In this document: one piece after another, positions 1 to 5,362 of the stretch
Layout of the letters: each line of letters begins with the position of its first letter
Position numbering within the stretch: the stretch's first letter is position 1
From: Rhodospirillaceae bacterium
GTDB taxonomy: Bacteria > Pseudomonadota > Alphaproteobacteria > UBA8366 > GCA-2717185
DNA length: 5,362 nucleotides
Direction: 5' to 3'
NCBI GenBank assembly: GCA_028817685.1
Contig: JAPPPC010000039.1
Coordinates: forward strand, 1-5,362
Position numbers and translations under genes: made by a program
The notes under the pieces: generated by a model
Told to the model about the DNA's origin: nothing
The model's input: only the letters and a program-made list of their open reading frames with translations
Databases searched by the model: none

Positions 1-230
1 TGCAGGAGATGTCGGACGCGTGGATGCGGCTTTTCGCAGAGGCCGGTGTGCCGGAAACCGTGCGCGCGCCGGGCGTGTTTCACTATCTGGGCGATATGAT
101 TTACGCGCAGGCCAGCACGATGGGCTATCACGACGCCTTCATGGTGCTGGCGGTCGTCGCGCTGCTGGGCGTGTTCCCGGCCTGGGTGATGGCGCAATCG
201 GGGCGGGGCAAGCGGGCCCGCGCGCCATAG
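1..230 (+). CDS. MFS drug exporter, DHA2/EmrB-type (C-terminal fragment, 5' truncated)
   Basis: Only the last 75 or so residues are visible. The open frame enters from the left edge (first complete codon at base 3) and ends in TAG at 228-230. The visible part has an amphipathic stretch, then a segment reading QASTMGYHDAFMVLAVVALL, followed by one hydrophobic helix and a short basic tail (GRGKRARAP). The 'QA...GY.DAF' lead into a last transmembrane helix is typical of the C-terminus of 14-helix DHA2 exporters (EmrB/QacA type), proton-driven pumps of the inner membrane. The ATG at base 9 is internal, since a 73-residue protein would lack the rest of the transporter. The next gene begins 15 bases after the stop on the same strand, so the two may be co-transcribed. 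Family assignment is moderate because so little is visible; substrate cannot be inferred. Confidence 0.7.
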   Translation, partial: QEMSDAWMRLFAEAGVPETVRAPGVFHYLGDMIYAQASTMGYHDAFMVLAVVALLGVFPAWVMAQSGRGKRARAP

Positions 231-245
231 GAAAGGGGGAACGAT

Positions 246-1379
246 ATGGCTGACACGAAGCGGGATATTTTCATCAATGTCGACCGGTTGAACCGGATCC
301 TGGATGAGAACGGTCTCGATGCGGTTGTCGCCCGGTCAGGGCGCAACTTCACCTATCTGAGCGGCTTCGCCTATCCCGGCACCTTGGCGCGGCTGCTCGA
401 TCTGCCGGACTCGGATCGCGGGGTCATGGTGCTGTGGCCGCGCAAGGGCGAGCCGGTGCTGATCGTGAACGGCACCGCGGCGGGTTTGGCGGCGCGCGAT
501 TCCTGGGTCGAACGGCAGGTGATCTACGAAGGCTATGTTGAATCGCCCTACAAGCGCTTGGGCGAACTACTGCACGACGAAGGTCTGGCCGCCGCGCGCG
601 TCGGGTTCGAACGCGACTATGTCAGCGCGCGCGATTGGGCACTTCTGGCCGAGGCGGCGCCGAAGATGGATATGGTCGATTGCACCGCGATCATGGACCG
701 GGTGCGCTGGATCAAGACACCGGCGGAGGTGGCAAAATTTAAAGAGGGCGCCGACCTGCTGGACGACGTTTACCTGGATGTGTTTCCAGGGCTAAAGCCG
801 GGGGACACGGAACGTCTGGCGCACAGCCGCATAATCGCAGGCTGTCTGGAACGGGGATGCAATTGGGCGCACGGCATCCTCAATTCGAGCAGCAACACGA
901 TTCCGTATGCCGGTGAAAGCGGTGTCGTGTTCCAGACCGGCGACGTTATGCGGACGGATTATGTTGCCTATCTCGACGGCTATCCCGGGCATCAGTCGCG
1001 CAACCTTATCTTCGGCGAACCCAGCCAGCAGCAGCGCGACGAGTACCGGTCGATTCGCGACGTCTATCGCGCGACGATCGACCGGTGTGTCCCGGGCGCC
1101 CGGGTCGGCGATATCTATGACTTTGCTGTCGAGGCCTTCACCTCGGACGGCTGGAAGTTCGAATCGCTGCTGGTCGGCCACAGTGTCGGTTCCTGGTGGC
1201 ATCAGCAGGAACCGATCCTGCGCAAGGGCAGCGACATCGTGTTGGAAGAAGGGATGGTGCTGGCATTGGAGCCCCATATCGGACACTGGCATATCCAGGA
1301 TATGGTCGTGCTGCGGGCGGATGGCCCCGAACTTATTTCCGATAAGATGTCGACCGACGAGCCCTTTATCGTGGCCTAA
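246..1379 (+). CDS. M24-family (creatinase/Xaa-Pro peptidase fold) protein with altered metal site
   Basis: This 377-residue protein has the two-domain M24 layout: an N-terminal creatinase-like domain (about 12-150, with the typical 'NFTYLSGF' at 34-41) and a C-terminal pita-bread domain (about 160-377, entered by 'RWIKTPAEV' at 154-162). Metallopeptidases of this fold use Asp, Asp, His, Glu, Glu to hold two metals. Aligning by motif gives D238 (first Asp, kept), H249 (second Asp replaced, in GYPGHQSR), H312 (kept, in GHSVG), E342 (kept, in LEP) and Q351 (last Glu replaced, in HIQD). Extra histidines at 319, 344, 347 and 349 cluster near these sites. A standard dimetal aminopeptidase is therefore unlikely; a creatinase-like or other hydrolase or lyase role is more plausible. 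ATG at 246 has a strong AAGGGGGA ribosome site ending about five bases upstream. It follows a transporter gene by 15 bases. Family is certain, substrate unknown. Confidence 0.88.
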   Translation: MADTKRDIFINVDRLNRILDENGLDAVVARSGRNFTYLSGFAYPGTLARLLDLPDSDRGVMVLWPRKGEPVLIVNGTAAGLAARDSWVERQVIYEGYVESPYKRLGELLHDEGLAAARVGFERDYVSARDWALLAEAAPKMDMVDCTAIMDRVRWIKTPAEVAKFKEGADLLDDVYLDVFPGLKPGDTERLAHSRIIAGCLERGCNWAHGILNSSSNTIPYAGESGVVFQTGDVMRTDYVAYLDGYPGHQSRNLIFGEPSQQQRDEYRSIRDVYRATIDRCVPGARVGDIYDFAVEAFTSDGWKFESLLVGHSVGSWWHQQEPILRKGSDIVLEEGMVLALEPHIGHWHIQDMVVLRADGPELISDKMSTDEPFIVA

Positions 1380-1388
1380 ATCGCGATC
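1380..1388. other. Nine-base gap between convergent genes, with ATCGCGAT palindrome
   Basis: The M24 gene stop and the protease gene stop (opposite strands) are separated by nine bases, eight of which form the perfect palindrome ATCGCGAT at 1380-1387. No stem with a T-tract is visible here or in the adjoining gene ends, so no intrinsic terminator can be called for either gene. An 8-base palindrome can arise by chance. Confidence 0.6.
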
Positions 1389-2273
1389 CTATCGAGGGTC
1401 CCTGGGGCAGCTAACCCGCGCGATAAAGGGCTTCGCTTTCTTGAAGACCGCGTCCCGCGCCTTGGGATCGCTTTGCGCGGTACGGCGATAGTTCACTTTG
1501 TTCCGTTCCAGGAAGCGCAGCGCGACCGGGTTGGAAATCGCGTAACCGCGATCGAGTACCAGTTTGCCATGTTTCTTGAAAACCGCGGGTGTATTGATCT
1601 GGGCATAGACGACGCCGATGACGTGCCCGCTTTCGTCCAGGACCGGACCGCCGCTGTTGCCCGGCCGGACGGCCACCTGCATTTGCAATCGTGTGTTGGT
1701 ACGGTTTGGCCCGCCGAAGGTGCCAGGTGTCAGTTTCGGACGCAGGGGTGGCAGCTTGTGCGTGCCGTAGCCGATCACGGATATCTCACCGCCTGAACCG
1801 GTCTCCACGGGCGTCCGGAAGGTCGCAATCGCCGGCGCTTTCAGGTTTGTCTTGAGAAGCGCCAAATCGTTGGCGGGGTCGCTCGCCACCACTGTTGCGG
1901 TGCCCTCCTGCCCGTCGGTCGTGTCGATCCAGATGATCCGTTTGCAGGCATCGATGACGTGATGGTTGGTCATGACCATGCCGTCATCGGTAACGAAGAA
2001 GCCGGTGCCATGCCCCCGGGGACCCTGATGCCGTTCGGATTTTGGCTGCATCGCCCGTTTGACGCGTTCGCGGTGAAGTTTCGCTTTAATCCGCTTCGCA
2101 TCGTCTTCGGAAAGAATTTCGCCTTTGCAATGCTCCTCCTTCCGCGCTTGCACCACCTCGCGCTCCTTGTCGTAGCACTGCACGACGGAAAGCTGTGTAT
2201 AGGCCTGCGAGTCGGTCGAAACAGCGAAAAAAGCGAGAAAAAAGGCGATGAAACTGAAAATACGGCACACCAT
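1389..2273 (-). CDS. Secreted trypsin-like serine protease (HtrA/S1C-type, no PDZ domain)
   Basis: Encodes 294 residues from the ATG at 2273. Residues 1-24 look like a Sec signal peptide (MVCR, then a Phe/Ala-rich core, ending SQA before Tyr25), so the mature protein should be periplasmic or secreted. A highly charged segment (about 33-85) precedes a chymotrypsin-fold domain with GTGFFV at 89-94, catalytic H105 (TNHHVI), D136 (NDLALLK) and S207 (GNSGGPV). The triad is complete, so activity is expected. The protein ends about 85 residues after the serine with no PDZ domain, unlike DegP/DegQ. Four mature cysteines (33, 49, 110, 289) could form disulfides. A TTG at 2291 would add six residues; I prefer the ATG because it gives a compact signal peptide and has a GGGGG run 11 bases upstream, though neither ribosome site is ideal. 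Role is likely envelope proteolysis; substrate unknown. Confidence 0.88.
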   Translation of the reverse strand: MVCRIFSFIAFFLAFFAVSTDSQAYTQLSVVQCYDKEREVVQARKEEHCKGEILSEDDAKRIKAKLHRERVKRAMQPKSERHQGPRGHGTGFFVTDDGMVMTNHHVIDACKRIIWIDTTDGQEGTATVVASDPANDLALLKTNLKAPAIATFRTPVETGSGGEISVIGYGTHKLPPLRPKLTPGTFGGPNRTNTRLQMQVAVRPGNSGGPVLDESGHVIGVVYAQINTPAVFKKHGKLVLDRGYAISNPVALRFLERNKVNYRRTAQSDPKARDAVFKKAKPFIARVSCPRDPR

Positions 2274-2419
2274 GCGCGCAACTACCCCCAACGGTCAGGT
2301 TTGGCCGGGAAACACTTGATACGGCAATTATTATTAATATCCATAAAACTTTATCGAATGCCCCAAATGGGTGACCGAAAACCACTGGTCGCGCTTTAAA
2401 TAACGCCTATATCTGTTAC

Positions 2420-2432
2420 GTCAAACTTTGAC
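2420..2432. promoter_or_regulatory. Perfect 13-base palindrome, possible operator
   Basis: GTCAAA and TTTGAC flank a single central C, giving perfect six-base arms. The site is 16 bases before the DUF5658 start codon and two bases before its ribosome binding site. A transcription factor bound there could block initiation or elongation. The symmetry is seen directly; the operator role is inferred, and the palindrome does not extend past the six-base arms. Confidence 0.35.
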
Positions 2433-2434
2433 AC

Positions 2435-2439
2435 GGGAG
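2435..2439 (+). promoter_or_regulatory. Ribosome binding site deciding the DUF5658 gene start
   Basis: GGGAG sits nine bases upstream of the ATG at 2449. The frame also contains an upstream TTG at 2428, but that codon lies inside the palindrome at 2420-2432 and the GGGAG would fall within the coding sequence, so the ATG is preferred. Confidence 0.6.
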
Positions 2440-2448
2440 CGGTCAACG

Positions 2449-2772
2449 ATGTCGGCACATTCCATTTCCCAGCCTTCCCTAACCCTTTGGGCGCCGATTG
2501 TAGCGTTCGCCGTCATCGCCGTCGGGATCCTGGATGCGGTATCCACCAATGCGGGTCTGCTTGCGGGCGCCGTCGAGATCAATCCGCTGATGGCATACGC
2601 ACAGGAAACACTCGGCCCGTGGTGGGTGCTGCCGAAAATCGGTCTGCAATTGTTCGTCGCGGCGATCGTGTTGATGCGTCCGGCGCGGATGGTATTTGCC
2701 TGCGTCTCGCTTGCGGTCTTGGTTAACGCCGTTGTGGTCATGAACAATTTCGCGCTCGCCGGCGCGCTTTAA
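2449..2772 (+). CDS. Small DUF5658-like integral membrane protein
   Basis: Encodes 107 residues from the ATG chosen by the ribosome site at 2435-2439. It is largely hydrophobic, with helices roughly at 14-33, 36-52, 62-77 and 82-104. The pattern 'ILDAVST' (27-33), 'GAVEINPLM' (40-48), 'PK' (62-63), then N93 and N99/N100 near the end, matches what I recall of DUF5658 membrane proteins: Asp and Thr in the first helix, an E-x-N-P motif and a following lysine. These polar residues inside membrane segments suggest a binding or packing site, but the family has no established function that I can cite. It is divergent from the secreted protease and 80 bases upstream of the amidase gene. Membrane protein: sure. 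DUF5658: fairly likely, from motif memory only. Confidence 0.75.
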   Translation: MSAHSISQPSLTLWAPIVAFAVIAVGILDAVSTNAGLLAGAVEINPLMAYAQETLGPWWVLPKIGLQLFVAAIVLMRPARMVFACVSLAVLVNAVVVMNNFALAGAL

Positions 2773-2794
2773 TACTTTCCATACCGCCGTCTTC

Positions 2795-2823
2795 TTGACG
2801 CCACCCGGACCGACCGCTTTCAT
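2795..2823 (+). promoter_or_regulatory. Possible sigma-70 promoter for the amidase-like gene
   Basis: TTGACG (2795-2800, five of six to consensus) and TTTCAT (2818-2823, four of six) are separated by 17 bases. Transcription would begin near 2830, just ahead of the ribosome site and the start at 2853. The spacing is ideal but the -10 match is weak, and the gene could instead be read through from the upstream DUF5658 gene. Confidence 0.3.
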
Positions 2824-2835
2824 GCATTGCGGTTC

Positions 2836-2845
2836 AGGAGAGGAG
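2836..2845 (+). promoter_or_regulatory. Doubled Shine-Dalgarno sequence of the amidase-like gene
   Basis: AGGAG occurs twice head to tail (2836-2840 and 2841-2845). The second copy is seven bases before the ATG at 2853, which is optimal. It fixes this start and suggests strong translation initiation. Confidence 0.65.
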
Positions 2846-2852
2846 TGGCGAT

Positions 2853-3542
2853 ATGAGCAAGCTTGAAAAATGGGCGGATTATCTGCCGCCGGAAGAATTG
2901 GCGACTTACGCCAAGGGCAAGTTCGGTGAGCGGGTCGGATTCGGCCGTAAAGCCGCGTTGCTCAACATCGATACTACCTACATGTTCGTCGACCCGGCCT
3001 TCCCGCAATGCGGCGACGGCGACCCGGAATTGGTCGAAAACATCACGAAAATAACTGCCGCGTTCAGGGGGCTGGGTCTGCCGATCTACTACAGCTGTCG
3101 TGACGATCGCAGCCATCCGATCCGCCGTGGCATGTGGAACGACAAGCTCGGTATCGCCGACGAAATGATCTACAGCCGCGACCCGCGCGCCGATGAATGG
3201 CCGGAGGCCTATGCGCCGCGCGAACAGGATGTGATCGTCTACAAGAACAAGGCATCCTGTTTCTTTGAAACGCCGCTGGAATCGTTCCTGCGGTACGACG
3301 ATATCGACACGCTGGTGATCTGCGGGATCTCGACCAGCGGCTGCGTGCGGGCTGCCGCCAACGATGCCTTTTCGCACAATTTTCGGGTCATCGTAGCGGA
3401 AGAGGCGGTCGGCGACCGCAGCGCCACGGCGCATCGCGCGAACCTGTTCGACATGGATATGAAGATGGCGGATGTCGAACCCATGGATACGGTTATCGCA
3501 GAGCTCGAGCAGCGCTACGGCGCGGGGCGCGCCGCGGAATAG
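2853..3542 (+). CDS. Isochorismatase-fold cysteine hydrolase, N-carbamoylsarcosine amidase-like
   Basis: This 229-residue protein has the catalytic set of the cysteine-hydrolase (isochorismatase-like) family: D40 (ALLNIDTTYMF), K133 (VYKNKASCFF) and C164 (GISTSGCVRAAANDA), the last preceded by the usual cis-peptide G-x-x-T region. The Asp-to-Lys distance of 93 residues equals that of Arthrobacter N-carbamoylsarcosine amidase as I recall it (D51, K144, C177), and the Lys-to-Cys distance is close (31 against 33). An N-terminal extension of about 33 residues precedes the Rossmann-like core. Such enzymes release ammonia and often CO2 from carbamoyl or amide groups; alternatives are maleamate, ureidoacrylate or nicotinamide amidases. 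No signal peptide, so cytoplasmic. A permease gene starts 101 bases downstream on the same strand and may supply or export its substrate. Family is sure; substrate is not. Confidence 0.87.
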   Translation: MSKLEKWADYLPPEELATYAKGKFGERVGFGRKAALLNIDTTYMFVDPAFPQCGDGDPELVENITKITAAFRGLGLPIYYSCRDDRSHPIRRGMWNDKLGIADEMIYSRDPRADEWPEAYAPREQDVIVYKNKASCFFETPLESFLRYDDIDTLVICGISTSGCVRAAANDAFSHNFRVIVAEEAVGDRSATAHRANLFDMDMKMADVEPMDTVIAELEQRYGAGRAAE

Positions 3543-3643
3543 GGAGCCCGCTTTTAGCGGCCGATAATCACCGAAGGAGCGCAAGAACCGGGTCGACGGG
3601 TGACCCTGCCTTCACGAGGATGCACTGAACTCGCGGAGGTCAC
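3543..3643 (+). other. Intergenic spacer between amidase-like gene and permease gene
   Basis: The 101-base spacer has two weak hairpins: CCGCT/AGCGG around TTT at 3548-3560, and GGGTC/GACCC with a seven-base loop at 3590-3606. Neither is followed by a T-tract, so neither is a convincing terminator. GGAGGT at 3635-3640 is the permease ribosome site, only three bases from the ATG, a short spacing. No clear promoter is seen, so co-transcription of the two genes is possible. Confidence 0.4.
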
Positions 3644-4558
3644 ATGCTCGGTTCCCTGCTCGTGCTCGGTTTCGTTCTGCTATCGGCAGTGCGCGACGTC
3701 TATTTCGGGCATGTCTTTCAGTCCATCGGGTTTTTCAAGGTGGTGTTGATCGCATGCACCATCTGCACCGTGTTCTTCCTGCTTGTTGCCGCACTGCGTG
3801 GCGCGCTTACGGTTTTGAAAGACAATCTCGGCACCGTTTTGGCCGTGAACATCACCACGGCGGTCGCCTGGATACTCTATTTCTTCGCCTTGACGCATAT
3901 CTCTCCGGCAGCCGCCAATACGCTGTATAGCGGGGTCGGACCGATCGCGATCGTCGCGCTGGAAGCGGTGGGGTGGCGGATCGTCGGTCGGGGACCGGTC
4001 CGCCGGTGGGAGGCGATCTTCTTTGTAGGGATCGCGGTGTCGCTCGTGATGATCGGGGCGGGTGCCGTGCTCGGTCTGTCCGGTATGGCGACTGCCGACA
4101 TCCGTTACTCTGCCGCAGGTGCGGTGCTAGCCGTGCTGGCCGGTGTCTCCCTGGTCATCAGCATTCTTTACACAAGGAAGCTGCATGACCGTGGCGCCGG
4201 TTCGGACGCGATATTGGGTACCCGTTTCATCTTGATCGTCATTGTCGCGGTGGCCGCGGAAGGCTTTAGCGATCAGAAAATTTGGAATTTCTCGGTAACA
4301 GACCTCGCCTGGCTCGGACTTTCGGGCGCATTGCTGATCGTCATGCCGATCTGGGTGCTGCAACTGGGCATCGCCCGCTCGGTGCCGCTGACAGCGAATA
4401 TCATTCGGGCATTAGGTCCGGTCGTAGTGTTTGCGACACAGCTTTTGGACCCGCGCATTGTGTTTTCGGGCTATACGCTTTGCGCCTTGTCGTTCTACGC
4501 AATCTGCGTGATCGGTGCCAATCTGGTGCGGGCCCGGGCTGCGCTGGCGCCCGCCTAG
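3644..4558 (+). CDS. DMT superfamily (EamA-type) permease
   Basis: This 304-residue protein is almost entirely hydrophobic, with about ten predicted membrane helices arranged as two five-helix halves (roughly 2-143 and 155-296). Each half has an EamA-like segment: 'AWILYFFALTHISPAAANTLYSGVGPI' spread over 75-101 in the first, and 'LGIARSVPLTANIIRALGPVVV' near 245-268 in the second. Length and topology match drug/metabolite transporters of the inner membrane, which move amino acids, nucleotide precursors or other small metabolites in either direction. Substrate cannot be read from the sequence. The gene follows the amidase-like gene by 101 bases on the same strand, which suggests a related substrate. 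The start at 3644 has a perfect GGAGGT upstream. Its TAG stop overlaps the stop of the opposite-strand crotonase gene. Confidence 0.88.
   Translation: MLGSLLVLGFVLLSAVRDVYFGHVFQSIGFFKVVLIACTICTVFFLLVAALRGALTVLKDNLGTVLAVNITTAVAWILYFFALTHISPAAANTLYSGVGPIAIVALEAVGWRIVGRGPVRRWEAIFFVGIAVSLVMIGAGAVLGLSGMATADIRYSAAGAVLAVLAGVSLVISILYTRKLHDRGAGSDAILGTRFILIVIVAVAAEGFSDQKIWNFSVTDLAWLGLSGALLIVMPIWVLQLGIARSVPLTANIIRALGPVVVFATQLLDPRIVFSGYTLCALSFYAICVIGANLVRARAALAPA
4555..4558. other. Shared CTAG: overlapping stop codons of convergent genes
   Basis: The four-base palindrome CTAG carries the TAG stop of the permease gene on the plus strand (4556-4558) and the TAG stop of the crotonase gene on the minus strand (4557-4555). 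The two genes overlap by exactly these four bases, leaving no space for a terminator between them. Confidence 0.85.
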
Positions 4559-5343
4559 CGCCCTTGGAATGCGGGTTTTCGCTTTTCCATGAAGGCCTGT
4601 CGCCCTTCGATATAGTCATCGCTCGCGAAGCAGGCATCGACCATGCGCTGACATAGCGCGAGATCTCTGTCACCTGGGTCTTTACCTTCTTCGATGAGGC
4701 ACTGCTTGACGGTCTGCAGGGTGAGTGGCGCGTTCTCTGTCATGACCTTTGTGAGGTTGGCAACTTCCGCTTCGAGCATCGTTTCCGGTACGACCCGGTC
4801 GATCAGACCCATATCGAGCGCTTCGCGGGCGCTGAACTGCCGCGCGGTGAAGAATATTTCCTTGGCAAAGGAAGGGCCGACCAGATCGACCAGGCGGTCG
4901 ATGCCGGCATAATCGTAGCCGAGACCAAGCTTGGCGGCAGGGATCGCGAACCTGGCTGAATCGGCGGCAATTCGCATGTCGCAAGTGATGGCAGTCTCCA
5001 GCCCGCCGCCGATGCAGTAACCACGGATCATCGCGATGGTCGGTTTCGGTGCGTTGGCCAGCAGTTCCATGGCCCGTTCGCTGGCCAATTTGAAAACCGC
5101 TTCCGACTCCGCGTCACTGCGGCCCTCGTCGAAGCCGGAAATGTCGTCTCCGGCGCTGAACGCTTTTCGGCCATTTCCCGTCACAATGATCGCGCGAATC
5201 GAATCGTCTGTCGAAAATTGTTCCAAAATCCGTACGGCGTCTTGCCACATCGAATGCGAAACGGCATTCAAGCGCTTCGGGTTGTCGAAAATCATGCGAC
5301 CGACAGATCCTGTCTGCTCTGCGATGGTGCGTTTTTCGTCCAC
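4555..5343 (-). CDS. Enoyl-CoA hydratase/isomerase (crotonase) family protein, altered active site
   Basis: This protein of about 262 residues spans a normal crotonase length: 'NPKRLNAV' (21-28), the CoA/oxyanion loop 'FSAGDDISGF' (62-71), the second oxyanion loop 'GYCIGGGLE' (108-116), and a C-terminal helix ending 'FMEKRKPAFQGR'. E116 corresponds to the first hydratase glutamate (E144 of rat mitochondrial hydratase). The position of the second (E164) falls on A136 in 'FAIPAAKLGLGY', so simple syn-hydration by the two-Glu mechanism is doubtful; an isomerase, hydrolase, decarboxylase or other acyl-CoA reaction is possible. The start used is GTG at 5343, with GGAGA about seven bases upstream. 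The frame stays open to the window edge, so a slightly longer N-terminus cannot be excluded. It is convergent with the permease gene, so it belongs to a transcription unit entering from the right. Confidence 0.87.
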   Translation of the reverse strand: MDEKRTIAEQTGSVGRMIFDNPKRLNAVSHSMWQDAVRILEQFSTDDSIRAIIVTGNGRKAFSAGDDISGFDEGRSDAESEAVFKLASERAMELLANAPKPTIAMIRGYCIGGGLETAITCDMRIAADSARFAIPAAKLGLGYDYAGIDRLVDLVGPSFAKEIFFTARQFSAREALDMGLIDRVVPETMLEAEVANLTKVMTENAPLTLQTVKQCLIEEGKDPGDRDLALCQRMVDACFASDDYIEGRQAFMEKRKPAFQGR

Positions 5344-5362
5344 GTCGCCGTCTCCGTCGGTC

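Larger units (their letters stand above)
2274..2448. promoter_or_regulatory. Divergent intergenic region, protease / DUF5658 gene
   Basis: These 175 bases separate two genes transcribed away from each other, so promoters for both should lie here. The core at 2324-2359 is markedly A+T-rich (7 G/C in 36 bases) against a roughly 60% G+C background. On the minus strand it carries TAATAATAAT, a plausible -10 region for the protease gene, but no good -35 match sits at the right distance. On the plus strand, TATATC (2408-2413) and TTTAAA (2395-2400) are possible -10 elements, also without a convincing -35. No coding frame of note covers the region. Exact promoters are not assignable by eye. Confidence 0.5.

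Noticed and set aside
792..1292. 166-codon open frame on the minus strand within the M24 gene
   Set aside because: It lies wholly inside a well-supported gene, has no family motif and is typical of antisense open frames in G+C-rich DNA.
1395..1403. AGGGTCCCT inverted repeat near the protease stop as a terminator
   Set aside because: The arms are four bases around a one-base centre, which cannot form a stable RNA hairpin, and no T-tract follows.
2274..2291. TTG at 2291 as the protease start
   Set aside because: It adds six residues to an already adequate signal peptide and has no good ribosome site just upstream; kept only as an alternative.
2428..2433. TTGACA as a consensus -35 box for the DUF5658 gene
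   Set aside because: It lies 15 bases before the start codon, so a matching -10 would fall inside the coding sequence, where the bases (GTCGGC) do not fit.
3548..3560. CCGCT-TTT-AGCGG hairpin as terminator of the amidase-like gene
   Set aside because: The stem has only five pairs with a three-base loop and is followed by CCGATAATC, not a T-tract.
2820..3584. 254-codon open frame on the minus strand opposite the amidase-like gene
   Set aside because: It mirrors a gene with a complete catalytic triad and a strong ribosome site; its own protein is Arg/Asp-rich with no recognisable domain.
3620..3628. Two-codon mini-ORF (ATG CAC TGA) ahead of the permease gene
   Set aside because: The GAGG is directly against the ATG with no usable spacing; a nine-base ORF is expected by chance.

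Overview
This window is about 60% G+C, densely coded, and fits an alphaproteobacterium (Rhodospirillales- or Rhizobiales-like). That placement is inferred from protein style and base composition, not from a marker gene. There are no RNA genes, insertion sequences, CRISPR arrays or phage genes. It reads as ordinary chromosomal metabolic territory with a few unusual family members.

Layout: (1) 1-230, the 3' end of a major-facilitator (DHA2/EmrB-type) exporter gene, followed after 15 bases by (2) 246-1379, an M24 (creatinase/aminopeptidase-fold) protein whose metal ligands are partly replaced. (3) Convergent to it, 1389-2273 on the minus strand encodes a secreted trypsin-like (HtrA-type) serine protease without a PDZ domain. 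(4) A 175-base divergent intergenic region with an A+T-rich core and a perfect 13-base palindrome separates the protease from (5) 2449-2772, a small DUF5658-like membrane protein. (6) 2853-3542 encodes an isochorismatase-fold cysteine hydrolase resembling N-carbamoylsarcosine amidase, and (7) 3644-4558 a ten-helix DMT/EamA permease. (8) Convergent to the permease, 4555-5343 on the minus strand encodes a crotonase-superfamily protein lacking one of the two hydratase glutamates.

The M24 protein, the cysteine hydrolase, the crotonase and the two transporters could serve uptake and breakdown (or export) of small amide, ureido or acyl compounds. The first two resemble creatinase and N-carbamoylsarcosine amidase, both of which yield sarcosine in creatinine catabolism. 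They are not in one operon here (the protease and DUF5658 genes lie between them), so a joint pathway is a hypothesis. The protease and DUF5658 protein form a divergent envelope-associated pair of unknown purpose.

I see no clear evidence of a wholly new multi-gene system. The best leads are the altered M24 active site, the M24/amidase pairing, the DUF5658 protein with its palindrome, and the altered crotonase.
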